Below, piece after piece: positions 41,821 to 50,074 of a stretch of 64,000 nt of DNA. The DNA is from VRUE01 sp963824215 (GTDB taxonomy: Bacteria; Actinomycetota; Thermoleophilia; Solirubrobacterales; 70-9). How positions within the stretch are numbered: position 1 is the stretch's first letter; each line of letters opens with the position of its first letter. The notes beneath the pieces were generated by a model. The model ran no database searches, was not told the origin of the DNA, and worked only from the letters and a program-made list of their open reading frames with translations. The translations under genes and the position numbers were made by a program. The stretch lies in NCBI GenBank assembly GCA_963824215.1, contig CAWGOE010000004.1, forward strand, positions 1,116,001 to 1,180,000, in the 5' to 3' direction.

Positions 41821-41931
41821 CAGAGTAACGGGCCCCACGGACGCACGCAACCGGCAACCCCTCCCCGCAAGCCATCATGCCCAGGCCCCGCCCCCCAACC
41901 GCGGCAAACATCTAGAATCGACGCCCCTCGA

Positions 41932-42017
41932 GCGGCTGTGGCGGAACTGGTAGACGCGCAAGGTTGAGGGCCTTGTGTCCCTAACGGGACGTGATGGTTC
42001 GACTCCATTCAGCCGCA
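41932..42017 (+). tRNA. tRNA-Leu (GAG)
   Basis: The cloverleaf is complete: 7-bp acceptor GCGGCTG/CAGCCGC with A discriminator, D arm, anticodon stem CAAGG/CCTTG with loop TTGAGGG (anticodon GAG), a long type II variable arm, and T arm with GGTTCGACTCC. CCA is not encoded. A TAGAAT -10 element lies at 41913-41918. Confidence 0.97.
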
Positions 42018-42055
42018 CTAAGAATCTCCTGCAAATTAGCAAGATTCAGGGTCTA

Positions 42056-42086
42056 GACCTCGGAGGAGTCCTCTCCCTCCGAGGTC
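42056..42086 (+). terminator. hairpin downstream of tRNA-Leu
   Basis: GACCTCGGAGG (42056-42066) pairs with CCTCCGAGGTC (42076-42086), 11 bp, loop 9. No T run follows. A second small hairpin (GGTCCA/TGGACC, 42094-42109) comes next. The rest of the interval to 42210 has no gene I can support. Confidence 0.55.
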
Positions 42087-42210
42087 CTCCGGCGGTCCAT
42101 TTGTGGACCATTTCGTCAGTAGCGAGACCTTCTTCGATCGTCCTTTGTCCGACGGCGGCTGCGCGGCAGGCCGCGAGTTCACCGATCCTTGTGCACTGCG
42201 TTGCCCTTTC

Positions 42211-42660
42211 TCAGGCCAGAGTTCCGTCTGGCACTAGCCACTCGTGACGAAGTCCACTGGCCGCTGCGATCCGCTCATAGTCGCGGTCGTAGTGAACCAG
42301 CGCCACGCCGGCCTCCTCGGCTGCGCTAGCGAGGAGCAGGTCCGCCGGCGGAACCCGGCGGTGATCGCCGCTTGTCGCCAGGGCCAATTGAGTTTCTCTC
42401 GCTTGCGACCAAAGGCGGGTCGGCATTGGGATCGCCTCGAAGGCAGCGAGACGGTCGGCGATCCCCCGAGCACGTCCTTCGTTGGCGGCAAGGCGCGTCA
42501 ACTCGAGGATCACCAGGTCGCAGACCAGGACGAGACCCGCTTCGACGGCTGCGTTGAACCAAGTCGCGAGCTCTGGAAAGCGGCGATCGCGCACCCAGGT
42601 CCAGACACCGGTATCGAAGAGCGCCGGTCGATCGAGCTGAGACAGCTCCAGGTCAGCCAC
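42211..42660 (-). CDS. vapC: PIN-domain toxin (VapC family)
   Basis: A 149-residue PIN-domain nuclease, predicted to cleave RNA. The acidic residues are in place: Asp16 in PALFDTGVW, Glu in LVILELTRL, Asp in PPADLLLASAAEEAG and Asp in HYDRDYERI. It lies 5 bases after the antitoxin gene on the same strand, forming a standard VapBC module. The pair sits in a debris-like region beside tRNA-Leu and a truncated PIN gene. Confidence 0.88.
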   Translation of the reverse strand: MADLELSQLDRPALFDTGVWTWVRDRRFPELATWFNAAVEAGLVLVCDLVILELTRLAANEGRARGIADRLAAFEAIPMPTRLWSQARETQLALATSGDHRRVPPADLLLASAAEEAGVALVHYDRDYERIAAASGLRHEWLVPDGTLA

Positions 42661-42665
42661 GCTGC

Positions 42666-42863
42666 TCAGTCGCGCTCACGACCAGCTGCAACTTCCTGCG
42701 GAGTGCCATCGACATCGCGAACCACGTCGAATCCCTTGAGGACCCGGCGTCGAGCGGCGTCGCGAAGGGCGGCGTTAACCGTCTCGCTTAGACCGTCGGT
42801 GCCCAGCTCTCGACGAGCAGCGTCCAAGGCGCGCTCGTCTACATCAACCGTGGTGCGGGTCAT
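42666..42863 (-). CDS. vapB: VapB-type antitoxin
   Basis: A 65-residue antitoxin: N-terminal ribbon-helix-helix (TRTTVDVDERALDAARRELG then LSETVNAALRDAARRR) and a C-terminal tail (LKGFDVVRDVDGTP) that would bind the PIN toxin. Three in-frame ATGs occur at 42872, 42869 and 42863. The last is chosen because TACAAT (42876-42871) forms a -10 placing transcription start at about that ATG, a leaderless arrangement. It should also repress its own promoter. Confidence 0.85.
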   Translation of the reverse strand: MTRTTVDVDERALDAARRELGTDGLSETVNAALRDAARRRVLKGFDVVRDVDGTPQEVAAGRERD

Positions 42864-42868
42864 ACGCA

Positions 42869-43171
42869 TCATTGTAGGGCATCAAGCCAAGCCGGCCTGA
42901 CCAAACCCACCTGTTCCGCCGCATGAGCAAGATCTCGGTCCCAAGTCACGAGGACAACTTCCTCGTCGCCGAGTTCGAGCGCGGTGGCGAGATGGACTGC
43001 GTCATGGCCACGCAGCCCCAGGTCTTCGGCATAGCCGCCGGCGAGAGCGGCAAGCTCCTGGTCGACCCCGACCGCAGCGGGCGACGGGTCGGCCACGGCG
43101 CGTGACGACGATCGCGCCTCCCCTCCACTCGCGCGCCATTCAGGACGGCGTTGTCCGCAATGGACAAACAC
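42869..43171 (-). pseudogene. truncated PIN-domain toxin remnant
   Basis: The last 55 residues of this frame (LRGHDAVHLATALELGDEEV and VTWDRDLAHAAEQVGL) are the C-terminal half of a PIN domain, unrelated in detail to the adjacent intact VapC. The preceding residues show no PIN N-terminus, so the first catalytic Asp is missing. Its TGA overlaps the first ATG of vapB. It appears to be the 3' remnant of a second toxin gene, likely inactive. Confidence 0.6.
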
Positions 43172-43194
43172 AAGAATTTCTGTCTGCCATTGCG
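43151..43194. promoter_or_regulatory. nested inverted repeats upstream of secreted-protein operon
   Basis: TTGTCC-GCAAT-GGACAA (43151-43167) is a perfect small palindrome; its inner part, CGCAATGG (43156-43163), also pairs with CCATTGCG at 43187-43194. They lie about 90-135 bases before the first gene of the operon and could be a regulator site or an RNA switch-like leader. No function can be assigned. Confidence 0.35.
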
Positions 43195-43284
43195 AGCTTC
43201 AAGGAACTTGCGCAATCGGCCGATGCCCTGGCGCTGGCGGGGTCTTGCCCGCCGGCTCGCAAATCAACAAGGGGGACGACAGAG

Positions 43285-43755
43285 ATGGGTTGGATGAACA
43301 GGAAGAACGCGCTCGGGGCATTCGGGTGCGTCATCGCGCTGACGGCTACGGGCGCGGCAATCGCCTACTTCACCTCAAGCGGGTCCGGCACTGGAACCGC
43401 CGCGGTTGGTTCGAGCTCGGCGGTCACCCTCCACGCCACGATCTCCTCCAGCCTCTACCCCGGCTCCTCCTCCCCGGTGACGCTCACCGTCGACAACCCG
43501 TCCTCGGGCTCGCAGCGAGTGGGGACGGTCACGCTGGCGAGCATCTCCGTCGACGCCGGTCACTCCGCCTGCAGCACGACCATCTCCGGCGGCAACCCCG
43601 ACTTCACGATGCCCGCTGTTGCCGTGAACAAAGTCTTCCCCTCTGGGAATGGCCAGAGCGTGACGCCGACCGGGACCCTGACGATGAACGAAACCGGGGT
43701 CAACCAAGACGCATGCCAGGGTGCGACCCTGACGCTGCACCTGAGCAACAACTGA
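43285..43755 (+). CDS. secreted protein with SipW/TasA-like signal motif
   Basis: A 156-residue exported protein. The signal segment ends AIAYFTSSG, recalling the AYFS motif of SipW-dependent signal peptides (TasA/camelysin group). The mature part is a Ser/Thr-rich beta domain (VTLTVDNPSSGSQRVGTVTL) with one cysteine at SACSTTI and another in the terminal motif VNQDACQGATLTLHL. That VNQDACQG motif recurs at the same C-terminal place in the next gene, so the two proteins share a domain. Likely a surface or fibre component, by analogy only. Confidence 0.75.
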   Translation: MGWMNRKNALGAFGCVIALTATGAAIAYFTSSGSGTGTAAVGSSSAVTLHATISSSLYPGSSSPVTLTVDNPSSGSQRVGTVTLASISVDAGHSACSTTISGGNPDFTMPAVAVNKVFPSGNGQSVTPTGTLTMNETGVNQDACQGATLTLHLSNN

Positions 43756-43762
43756 TCCAGGC

Positions 43763-44542
43763 GTGTGGGGCGACCCCTGCAGAGCGCGGGACGGTCGCGG
43801 TAGTCGTGCGGCCGTCCCGGGAACGTGGATCGCGGCGATCGGCCTGTTCGCCGGTCTCTGCGCAGTCGCGTACGCGACGGTCCCGGGCGAGAGGGCCAGC
43901 TCCGGCGCCCCCCGGCAAATGGCCTCAGCCCAGCTCCCAAGGCCAATGATCACCCGGCATCCCAGAAAGCTGGCGACCGCGCCCAGGGCAAGGTTCGGCT
44001 TCGCGGTTCGCGAGCCCGGCGTGCGCTTCCAGTGCCGCCTCGACCGGCGCCAGTGGCAGGCCTGCCGAGCGCCAATCGTCTTCACCCAGCTTGCCCCCGG
44101 TCGCCATGCGTTCTCCGTGCGGGCGCTCGACCGGCGTGGTCGTCCCGGCCCATCGGCGCGGTTTCGCTGGCGGCTGCTCGAGCCGAAGGACTTCTCGATC
44201 CAGCCCCAGCTGGCTGACCTAAGCCCCCTGTACCCGGGCGCGCCGCCAGTCCCGCTGCCGCTGACGGTCGCGAATCCGAACCCGGTGCCGATCCGGGTAA
44301 CGCACCTGCGGGTCGCGGCGACGGCGAGCCCACCGGGATGCGAAAGGGCAACGAACCTCGAACTCACCCCTGCCGGCGTCTCGAGCTCGGCGCCGCTCAA
44401 GGTTCCGGCGGAGGGATCGGTGGCCCTGCCCACGCCGAGGGCCTCAGCGCCAACGATCCAGCTGCGTGACCTGCCGGTCAACCAAGACGCCTGCCAGGGC
44501 GTCCGCTTCCCGCTCGCCTTTTCCGGGAAGGCAAGTGGATGA
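43763..44542 (+). CDS. secreted protein sharing C-terminal VNQDACQG motif
   Basis: A 259-residue protein with an N-terminal hydrophobic segment (WIAAIGLFAGLCAVAYATV). Residues about 70-155 resemble an immunoglobulin/chitobiase-like module (FGFAVREPGVRFQCRLDRRQ, GRHAFSVRALDRRG) of the kind found in actinobacterial surface proteins. The last 100 residues repeat the domain of the preceding gene and end in LPVNQDACQGVRFPLAF. The GTG start is 8 bases after the previous stop and the end overlaps the next gene by 4 bases (ATGA), so the three are one operon. Confidence 0.72.
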   Translation: MWGDPCRARDGRGSRAAVPGTWIAAIGLFAGLCAVAYATVPGERASSGAPRQMASAQLPRPMITRHPRKLATAPRARFGFAVREPGVRFQCRLDRRQWQACRAPIVFTQLAPGRHAFSVRALDRRGRPGPSARFRWRLLEPKDFSIQPQLADLSPLYPGAPPVPLPLTVANPNPVPIRVTHLRVAATASPPGCERATNLELTPAGVSSSAPLKVPAEGSVALPTPRASAPTIQLRDLPVNQDACQGVRFPLAFSGKASG

Positions 44543-46404
44543 GGACGTCGCTGCGGGCGGGGATCGTCAGCGCGGTGCTGGTTCTGACGCTGGCCGCGAT
44601 CGCCTCCGGCACGGCCTTCGCCTACTTCTCCACCACTGGCGCCGGCGAGGCATCGGCGGGCGTCTCGAAACTGACCGGCCCAACGATCGCCGCCGCGACT
44701 CCGGCGGCCGGCGGGACGGTCGCGCTGACCTGGAGCGCAGTTGCTCCTCCCGGGCCAGGCGCGGTCACCTACACGGTCTCACGCGACGGTGGCTCGTCAG
44801 AAGGCACCTGCGCGGGCTCTCTCGTTTCGGTTACCACCTGCACTGACAGCGACCTCGGGGTTGGCACGTACAGCTACGTGGTCACGGCGCGTTGGCGCTC
44901 GTGGAGCGCGGGGAGCTCTGCGAAAACGGCAAGCATCACGATCGGTCCCGTCACCCATCTCGACCTGAAAGCGGCCGCAACGAGCCAGACGGCGGGAGCG
45001 ACCAACAACCTGACGATCACCGCGCAGGACGCCACCGACAACACGGTCACGACCTATACCGGCTCCAAGAACCTGACCTTCTCGGGTGCGTCGGCTAGCC
45101 CCGGAGGAACGAACCCCACCGTGGTCAACAGCACTGGCACCGCGATCAACTTCGGCTCCGCCACCGCGATCACCTTCACCGCGGGCGTCGCCAAAGTCAC
45201 CTCCTCGAGAAACGGGGTGATGCGGCTCTACAGAAGCGGCGCCACCAACATCAAAGTCAGCGACGGGTCGATCTCCAGCTCTCCAGACCTCGCAGTGACG
45301 GTCGCCGCGGCCACCACCTCGAAAATCGCGCTCTCGGTCCCCTCGACGACGCCGACGGCCGGGAGCCCGTGTGACCTGACGATCATCGTCTCCGACACCT
45401 ACGGCAACCCGATCCCCACCTACAGCGGCTCGCGCAACCTCACCTTCACCGGGGCGTCGGCCAGCGCCAACGGCAGCACCCCGACGGTCACCGACAGCGC
45501 CGGGACCGCCGTGCCTTTCAACACCACGACCGCCATCGACTTCAACGCGGGAGTGGCCAGCACGACCGCGGGCTCCAACGGCGTGATGGCGCTCTATAAA
45601 AGCGGGTCCACCAGCCTCAAAGTCAGCGACGGCTCGCTCACCAGCGCGGCCACCGTGGTGACCGTCGCTGCCGCCACGGCAGCGAACTTCACACTTGCCG
45701 CCGCATCGAGCACGCCAGCGCCCGCAGCCTCCAACAGCCTCACCACCACTGCCTATGACCCCTACGGCAATACGGCGACGGCCTACGCCGGCGCCAAGAG
45801 CCTGACCTTCTCCGGCGCCTTGGCGAGCCCCAGCGGGACGCTGCCGACCGTGAGCAACAGCTCCGGCACGGCAATCGCCTTTGGCTCCCCCACCGCAATC
45901 ACCTTCACCGCGGGCGTCGCCAAAGTCTCCTCGGCGAACAACGGGGTGATGAAACTGAGCCGGGCCGGGGCGACGAGCGTGGTCGTCAGCGACGGCACGA
46001 TCTCGAATGCGGCGCCGTTGGCGGTGACGGTTGGTATCGGCTCTGCGTCGAGATACGCCTTCGCCAACGCCACCCCCAGCGCCGGCAGTCTTAGCTCGAC
46101 CTGCCTCTTTACCTGCGCGGTCACCGGGCTCGGCAACAGCGGCACGGTCAAAGCCAACATCCTCGTCACCGATGCCTATGGGAACACGGCCAACTCCATC
46201 GGCACGGGCAAAGTGGTGAAAATCACCTCGAACGGCGGCACGATCAGCGGGACCCCGCTCACGATCAACAGCTCGGGGCCCGCCGAAACGGCGACCCAGT
46301 TCACCTACACGGCGCCGGCCAGCAGCAACTTCTCCAACACGATCACCGCCGCGACCTCGTCAGGAACGACCTACACCAGCGCGACGCTGACGACGAGCCG
46401 CTAG
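44539..46404 (+). CDS. large repetitive secreted adhesin-like protein
   Basis: A 621-residue exported protein. Signal motif FAYFSTTG at residues 27-34 matches the first gene of the operon. Residues 46-137 look like a fibronectin type III-like module with a Cys91/Cys101 pair. Four tandem Ig-like repeats of about 120 residues follow (starts near 138, 259, 384, 508). Their shared landmarks are NLTFSGA, FTAGVAKV, NGVM, and VSDG-x-[IL]-[ST] before VTV. The last repeat is divergent and contains the only late cysteines (STCLFTC). No LPXTG or membrane anchor is seen. It is probably an extracellular fibre or adhesin. Confidence 0.78.
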   Translation: MRTSLRAGIVSAVLVLTLAAIASGTAFAYFSTTGAGEASAGVSKLTGPTIAAATPAAGGTVALTWSAVAPPGPGAVTYTVSRDGGSSEGTCAGSLVSVTTCTDSDLGVGTYSYVVTARWRSWSAGSSAKTASITIGPVTHLDLKAAATSQTAGATNNLTITAQDATDNTVTTYTGSKNLTFSGASASPGGTNPTVVNSTGTAINFGSATAITFTAGVAKVTSSRNGVMRLYRSGATNIKVSDGSISSSPDLAVTVAAATTSKIALSVPSTTPTAGSPCDLTIIVSDTYGNPIPTYSGSRNLTFTGASASANGSTPTVTDSAGTAVPFNTTTAIDFNAGVASTTAGSNGVMALYKSGSTSLKVSDGSLTSAATVVTVAAATAANFTLAAASSTPAPAASNSLTTTAYDPYGNTATAYAGAKSLTFSGALASPSGTLPTVSNSSGTAIAFGSPTAITFTAGVAKVSSANNGVMKLSRAGATSVVVSDGTISNAAPLAVTVGIGSASRYAFANATPSAGSLSSTCLFTCAVTGLGNSGTVKANILVTDAYGNTANSIGTGKVVKITSNGGTISGTPLTINSSGPAETATQFTYTAPASSNFSNTITAATSSGTTYTSATLTTSR

Positions 46405-46450
46405 TCGCCCTGTCGCCGCCGTCCACCCGATCGCCTAGCCTGCCCGCTCG

Positions 46451-46963
46451 ATGACCTCGCTCGCCAAGACCCGCGCACCGCTCGTGCTCGCGCTTGCAGT
46501 CGGCATCGTCCTGGGCGCATTGCTCCCAGCCGCCTTCGGCAAAACCGAAGCGGCGCCGACTGCGGTCCGCAACGCGCTGGCGCAGACCGATCAGGTACAG
46601 GGCGCGCCGGGGCGCACGATGGTGCTGAGCCGAGTCGTAGTTCAACCGGGCGCCAAGCTCGCTACGCATCACCACCTCGGGACGCAGATCGCCCGCGTCC
46701 AGTCCGGCACCCTCCACTACACGGTCAGGCAGGGCTCGGCGATCGTGCGCAAGGGCGAGTCCGACCAGGGCCCCGTGCTCGTGCACAAGATCAAGGCCGG
46801 CCAAACCGCGGCACTTCGCAGCGGCCAGTGGATCGTCGAGCAGCCCTCGGATGTTCACGAAGCGGCCAACAGGGGCGCCACTCCCGTGGTTCTCTATCTG
46901 GCGACCTTGCTGCAGGACGGCGCCACGCCTTCGACTCCGGTTTCGCTTCCGCCCAAGGGCTGA
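46451..46963 (+). CDS. exported cupin-domain protein
   Basis: A 170-residue protein with a signal peptide or anchor (LVLALAVGIVLGALLPAAF), then one cupin barrel. Metal-binding positions are THHHLGTQIARVQSGTLHY in motif 1 and a later His in PSDVHEAANRG of motif 2. Extracytoplasmic cupins of this size occur widely in actinobacteria with no fixed role. It stands alone, 46 bases after the secreted-protein operon, and could still share its transcript. Confidence 0.8.
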   Translation: MTSLAKTRAPLVLALAVGIVLGALLPAAFGKTEAAPTAVRNALAQTDQVQGAPGRTMVLSRVVVQPGAKLATHHHLGTQIARVQSGTLHYTVRQGSAIVRKGESDQGPVLVHKIKAGQTAALRSGQWIVEQPSDVHEAANRGATPVVLYLATLLQDGATPSTPVSLPPKG

Positions 46964-46980
46964 ACCGGGCCGCAACGACG

Positions 46981-47214
46981 GAGCGCGCCGCGATAGAACG
47001 TAAAAGGCGAGACCAGCATGCGGCCATAGCGCAGCGGCACTAGCCGGCCACGGGCGAGCTGGCTTGATGCTCGAGCAGGCCGACCGGGTCGGGGCGATCC
47101 CCCTGCCGGCACCCACTCGCCACGGCCGGAGCGCGGACTGACCGCACGGGCCGACTTGCCGGCGGCGGCACGCTCGTCGGGCGAGCCGGGATGGCGCTGG
47201 ATCGAGTCAGCCAT
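46981..47214 (-). pseudogene. degraded N-terminal fragment of a DUF2252-family gene
   Basis: Three pieces in two frames reproduce the start of DUF2252 proteins: DERAAAGKSARAVSPRSGRG, then in the next frame GDRPDPVGLLEHQASSPVAG, then back in the first frame LVPLRYGRMLVSPFTFYRG. Two compensating single-base indels (near 47100 and 47043) separate them, and everything beyond FYRGAL is missing. It begins 3 bases after the MFS gene's stop, on the same strand, and its lost 3' part is replaced by the cupin gene's region. A deletion remnant. Confidence 0.7.
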
Positions 47215-47217
47215 CGG

Positions 47218-48840
47218 TCAGGCGAGGGCCGGTTCGGCAGGCGGCGGATCGGAGTCCGCCTGCTGCTCCTCGAAGCGCTGCGTCGGCAAGCGCCGGGTCG
47301 ACCAGAACGAGGCGACGACAAGGAATGCCGCGAAGAGGAAGGCGGTCTTCAGCGCCTTCAGCTGCGCGTCTTCGTAGTTCTCGACCAGAGCATCGGTGCT
47401 CGCGGGGTCGATGCCCTCAGCCTCGGCCACTGCACGCACTTCTTCGGAGGAGACGAAGCTGCCACCCGCGCTGAGCTTCACCTCGACCTGGTCTTCGACG
47501 TCGGCCGAGACCCGAGGATCGTCGGCGATGTTGGAGGTGAAGGCAAAGATCAGGCCGCTGATCACGATCGCCCCCAGTAACGCCGTCCCCAGCGAGGAAC
47601 CGAGCTGCTGGGCCGTGTTCTGCAGCCCGCCAGCCTCGCTGCGGTCGGCGTCGCCGACTGAGGACTGGACCACGTTGCCGAGCTGGGAGACGATCAGTCC
47701 CATCCCAACCCCAAGCACCCCCATCGCGATCAGGAAGGAGGTGTTGTCGAGCTCGGGCTCGATCGTCGCCAGCAGCATCAGGGACGCGGCGAGCACGACC
47801 AGCAGCCCGGCGCGCACCAGCGTCCTCGCCGCGAACCGTTTCGAGAGGGCAGAGCCGGCGAGCGCGGTGACAAAGAGGCCAACCGAGGCGGGCAGCATCC
47901 TGATGCCGGTTTCGAGCGCGTCGAGCCCCTGGACTATCTGCAGGAAGAGCGGAACCGTGAAGAAGATCCCCATCAGGATCAGGTTCTGGGCAAGCAGCAT
48001 CGAGACGCCACCGCGCAGCGAGGGGACGGAGAGCAGCTTGAGGTGAACGAGCGGTTCGAGGCCGCGCTCCTCCCGGCGCCGCTCCCAGGAAACGAAAGCG
48101 GCGAGCAGGAGGCCGCCCGCCGCGATCACGAACGGGGTCAGCGAGAAGCCAAATGGCTCGATCGGCGAGCTGCGCGGCGCCAGCCAGCCCCAGTTGCTCG
48201 CCTGAAGGACGCCGAAGACGACAAGCGAGAGGGCGGCGGCGGAGAGGACGCTGCCGACCCAGTCGAGACTGGGCGCGGGGCCGGTCCGCGCCGGCTCGCG
48301 CATCAGCCGCGTTCCGGCGAGGATGCCGATCGCGACGACGACCTCGCCGGCGAAGACAAGCCGCCAGGTGAAGTCGGTCGTCACCCAGCCGCCGAGGATC
48401 GGTCCAACCGCGATGCCGGCGCCGGCGACGCCGCCGAGGGCACCGTAGGCAACCGCGCGGTCACGGCCCTCGAAGGAGCTGGCGACGAGCGCGACGAGGG
48501 CCGGCATCACGAGCGCTGCGCCGATCCCCTCCAACACCGACCAACCCAACACCAGGCTCGGCACGTTCCAGGAGACCGCGGTCAGGGCCGAGCCGGCGCC
48601 GTAAATGCAGAGCCCGATCGTGAAGGCGCGCCGCCGGCCGAGGATGTCGCCGAGCTTGCCCCCGGTCAGCATCAACCCGGCCATCACCAGCGCGTAGAGG
48701 GCGATCACGGCCTGGATCGTGGTCACCGTCGTGTCGAAATCCTCGACCAACTGCGAGATCGCGACGTTCATCACGGCCTGGTCGAGAACCATCAGGAACT
48801 GGGCGGCCGCGAGGACGATGAGAACTCCCCACTTCGCCAT
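47218..48840 (-). CDS. MFS multidrug transporter, DHA2 (EmrB/QacA) family
   Basis: A 540-residue, 14-helix drug:H+ antiporter-type protein. Motif A is GGKLGDILGRRRAF between helices 2 and 3; motif C region GGVAGAGIAVGPILGGWV lies in helix 5; NVAISQLVEDF is the typical D1 segment. A large extracytoplasmic loop (DPRVSADVEDQVEVKL, residues about 455-490) precedes the last helix. Start ATG 48840 gives MAKWGVLIVLAAAQFLMVLD. No regulator is adjacent. Substrate unknown. Confidence 0.9.
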   Translation of the reverse strand: MAKWGVLIVLAAAQFLMVLDQAVMNVAISQLVEDFDTTVTTIQAVIALYALVMAGLMLTGGKLGDILGRRRAFTIGLCIYGAGSALTAVSWNVPSLVLGWSVLEGIGAALVMPALVALVASSFEGRDRAVAYGALGGVAGAGIAVGPILGGWVTTDFTWRLVFAGEVVVAIGILAGTRLMREPARTGPAPSLDWVGSVLSAAALSLVVFGVLQASNWGWLAPRSSPIEPFGFSLTPFVIAAGGLLLAAFVSWERRREERGLEPLVHLKLLSVPSLRGGVSMLLAQNLILMGIFFTVPLFLQIVQGLDALETGIRMLPASVGLFVTALAGSALSKRFAARTLVRAGLLVVLAASLMLLATIEPELDNTSFLIAMGVLGVGMGLIVSQLGNVVQSSVGDADRSEAGGLQNTAQQLGSSLGTALLGAIVISGLIFAFTSNIADDPRVSADVEDQVEVKLSAGGSFVSSEEVRAVAEAEGIDPASTDALVENYEDAQLKALKTAFLFAAFLVVASFWSTRRLPTQRFEEQQADSDPPPAEPALA

Positions 48841-48901
48841 GCGGCAGAGCATATGGGCGATTCGCCGCTGTGTAGTTTGCGCCGATGCGAAGGAGCAACT
48901 G

Positions 48902-49318
48902 ATGAGGGCGCTGGTGCAGCGGGTCAGCCAGGCGGCGGTCGACGTCGAGGGCGAGCGGGTCGCGCAAATCGGGCCGGGGATGCTGATCCTGCTCGGGGTG
49001 GGTCGCGAGGACGGCGTCGAACAGGCGGACCGGCTGGCGCAGAAGGTGCGGGCGCTGCGCATCTTCGACGATGCCGAGGGCCGGATGAATGAGCCGCTGG
49101 GCGAGCGCGAGGTGCTCTGCGTCAGCCAGTTCACCCTCTACGGCGACGCCCGCAAGGGCAACCGGCCCAGCTACGTCGAGGCGGCGTCGGGCGAGCAAGC
49201 CGAGCCGCTGTATGACCGCTTTTGCGAGCAGCTCGGCGCGGCCAAGGGCGTCTTCGGCGCCTGCATGGGCGTCGCCTTGGTCAACGACGGGCCGGTGACG
49301 CTGATGGTTGAGGTCTAG
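48902..49318 (+). CDS. dtd: D-aminoacyl-tRNA deacylase
   Basis: A 138-residue DTD, hydrolysing D-amino acids (and glycine) mischarged on tRNA. The defining motifs are SQFTLYGDARKGNRPSY and the cross-subunit loop NDGPVTLMVEV. RALVQRVSQAAVDVEG is the standard N-terminus. The ATG at 48902 has GGAG upstream. The next gene's GTG begins at the base after its TAG, and a GNAT gene follows with overlap, giving a three-gene transcript. Confidence 0.95.
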   Translation: MRALVQRVSQAAVDVEGERVAQIGPGMLILLGVGREDGVEQADRLAQKVRALRIFDDAEGRMNEPLGEREVLCVSQFTLYGDARKGNRPSYVEAASGEQAEPLYDRFCEQLGAAKGVFGACMGVALVNDGPVTLMVEV

Positions 49319-50074
49319 GTGGCGGCGCCACCGCTACTGCTGATCAACGGCTACGCGGCGACCGCGGCGGACTGGGATCCGACCTTCATCGCCGCACTGG
49401 AGCGCTCTTTCGACCTGATCCTTCCCGACAACCGTGGTGCCGGCGCCGCGCCGCTCGGCGAGCTGGACCGCCCACCCACGATCGACTCGATGGCGGCCGA
49501 CATGGAGGCTTTACTCGACGCTCGCGGGATCGAGAGCTTGCGGGTCGCCGGCTGGTCGATGGGCGGCTTCATTGCTCAGGCCCTCGCTGCGCGATCACCG
49601 CACCGGGTCGAGGCGCTCGTCCTGCTCTCAACCGACCCCGGCGGCCCGGATGCCGTGCTGGCCGACCCAGCAGCGTGGGGCCAGCTCACCGACAACTCGG
49701 GAACGCCGCGGGAGCAGGCAACGCGGTTGATCTCTCTTCTGTTCCCGCCGGCAGTTGCGGCCGAAATCGACAGCAAGTTCGGCGACGCGGTCGCCGCCGC
49801 GCGGGCCGAGCTCTCCCCCGCCGACTTGAGCGTTCAGGTCGAAGCGATGGCAACATGGCACATGACCGAGCAACCCCACCCGCCCACTTCCGACCCACCG
49901 GTCCTCGTCGCCTGCGGCGAGGAGGACGTCGTCATCCCACCCGAGAACAGCAACCGCCTTGCTGCTCTCTGGCCAAACAGCCGGCTCGAGCGCTTCGCGG
50001 GCGGCGGCCACGCCTTCATGGCGCAGGAGCCCGAGCGCCTCGCCGATCTGATTACGTCCTTTCTCCTCCGATGA
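49319..50074 (+). CDS. alpha/beta hydrolase
   Basis: A 251-residue single-domain alpha/beta hydrolase. Oxyanion region LLINGYAATAADWDP, nucleophile elbow AGWSMGGF (Ser80), acid Asp in CGEEDVVIPPEN, and His231 in GGGHAFMAQEPERL form a complete catalytic triad. No signal peptide, so cytoplasmic. It starts with GTG immediately after dtd. An esterase or lactonase activity is likely, but the substrate is unknown. Confidence 0.88.
   Translation: MAAPPLLLINGYAATAADWDPTFIAALERSFDLILPDNRGAGAAPLGELDRPPTIDSMAADMEALLDARGIESLRVAGWSMGGFIAQALAARSPHRVEALVLLSTDPGGPDAVLADPAAWGQLTDNSGTPREQATRLISLLFPPAVAAEIDSKFGDAVAAARAELSPADLSVQVEAMATWHMTEQPHPPTSDPPVLVACGEEDVVIPPENSNRLAALWPNSRLERFAGGGHAFMAQEPERLADLITSFLLR

Noticed and set aside
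42018..42210. Attachment site of an integrated element
   Set aside because: No repeat of the tRNA 3' end and no integrase could be found in the window.
44900..46050. Possible CRISPR or satellite array
   Set aside because: The periodicity is about 360 bp and in frame, reflecting protein domain repeats; there are no short identical repeats with unique spacers.
46964..47060. tRNA-like stretch after the cupin gene
   Set aside because: No cloverleaf can be drawn; it is part of the DUF2252 remnant.
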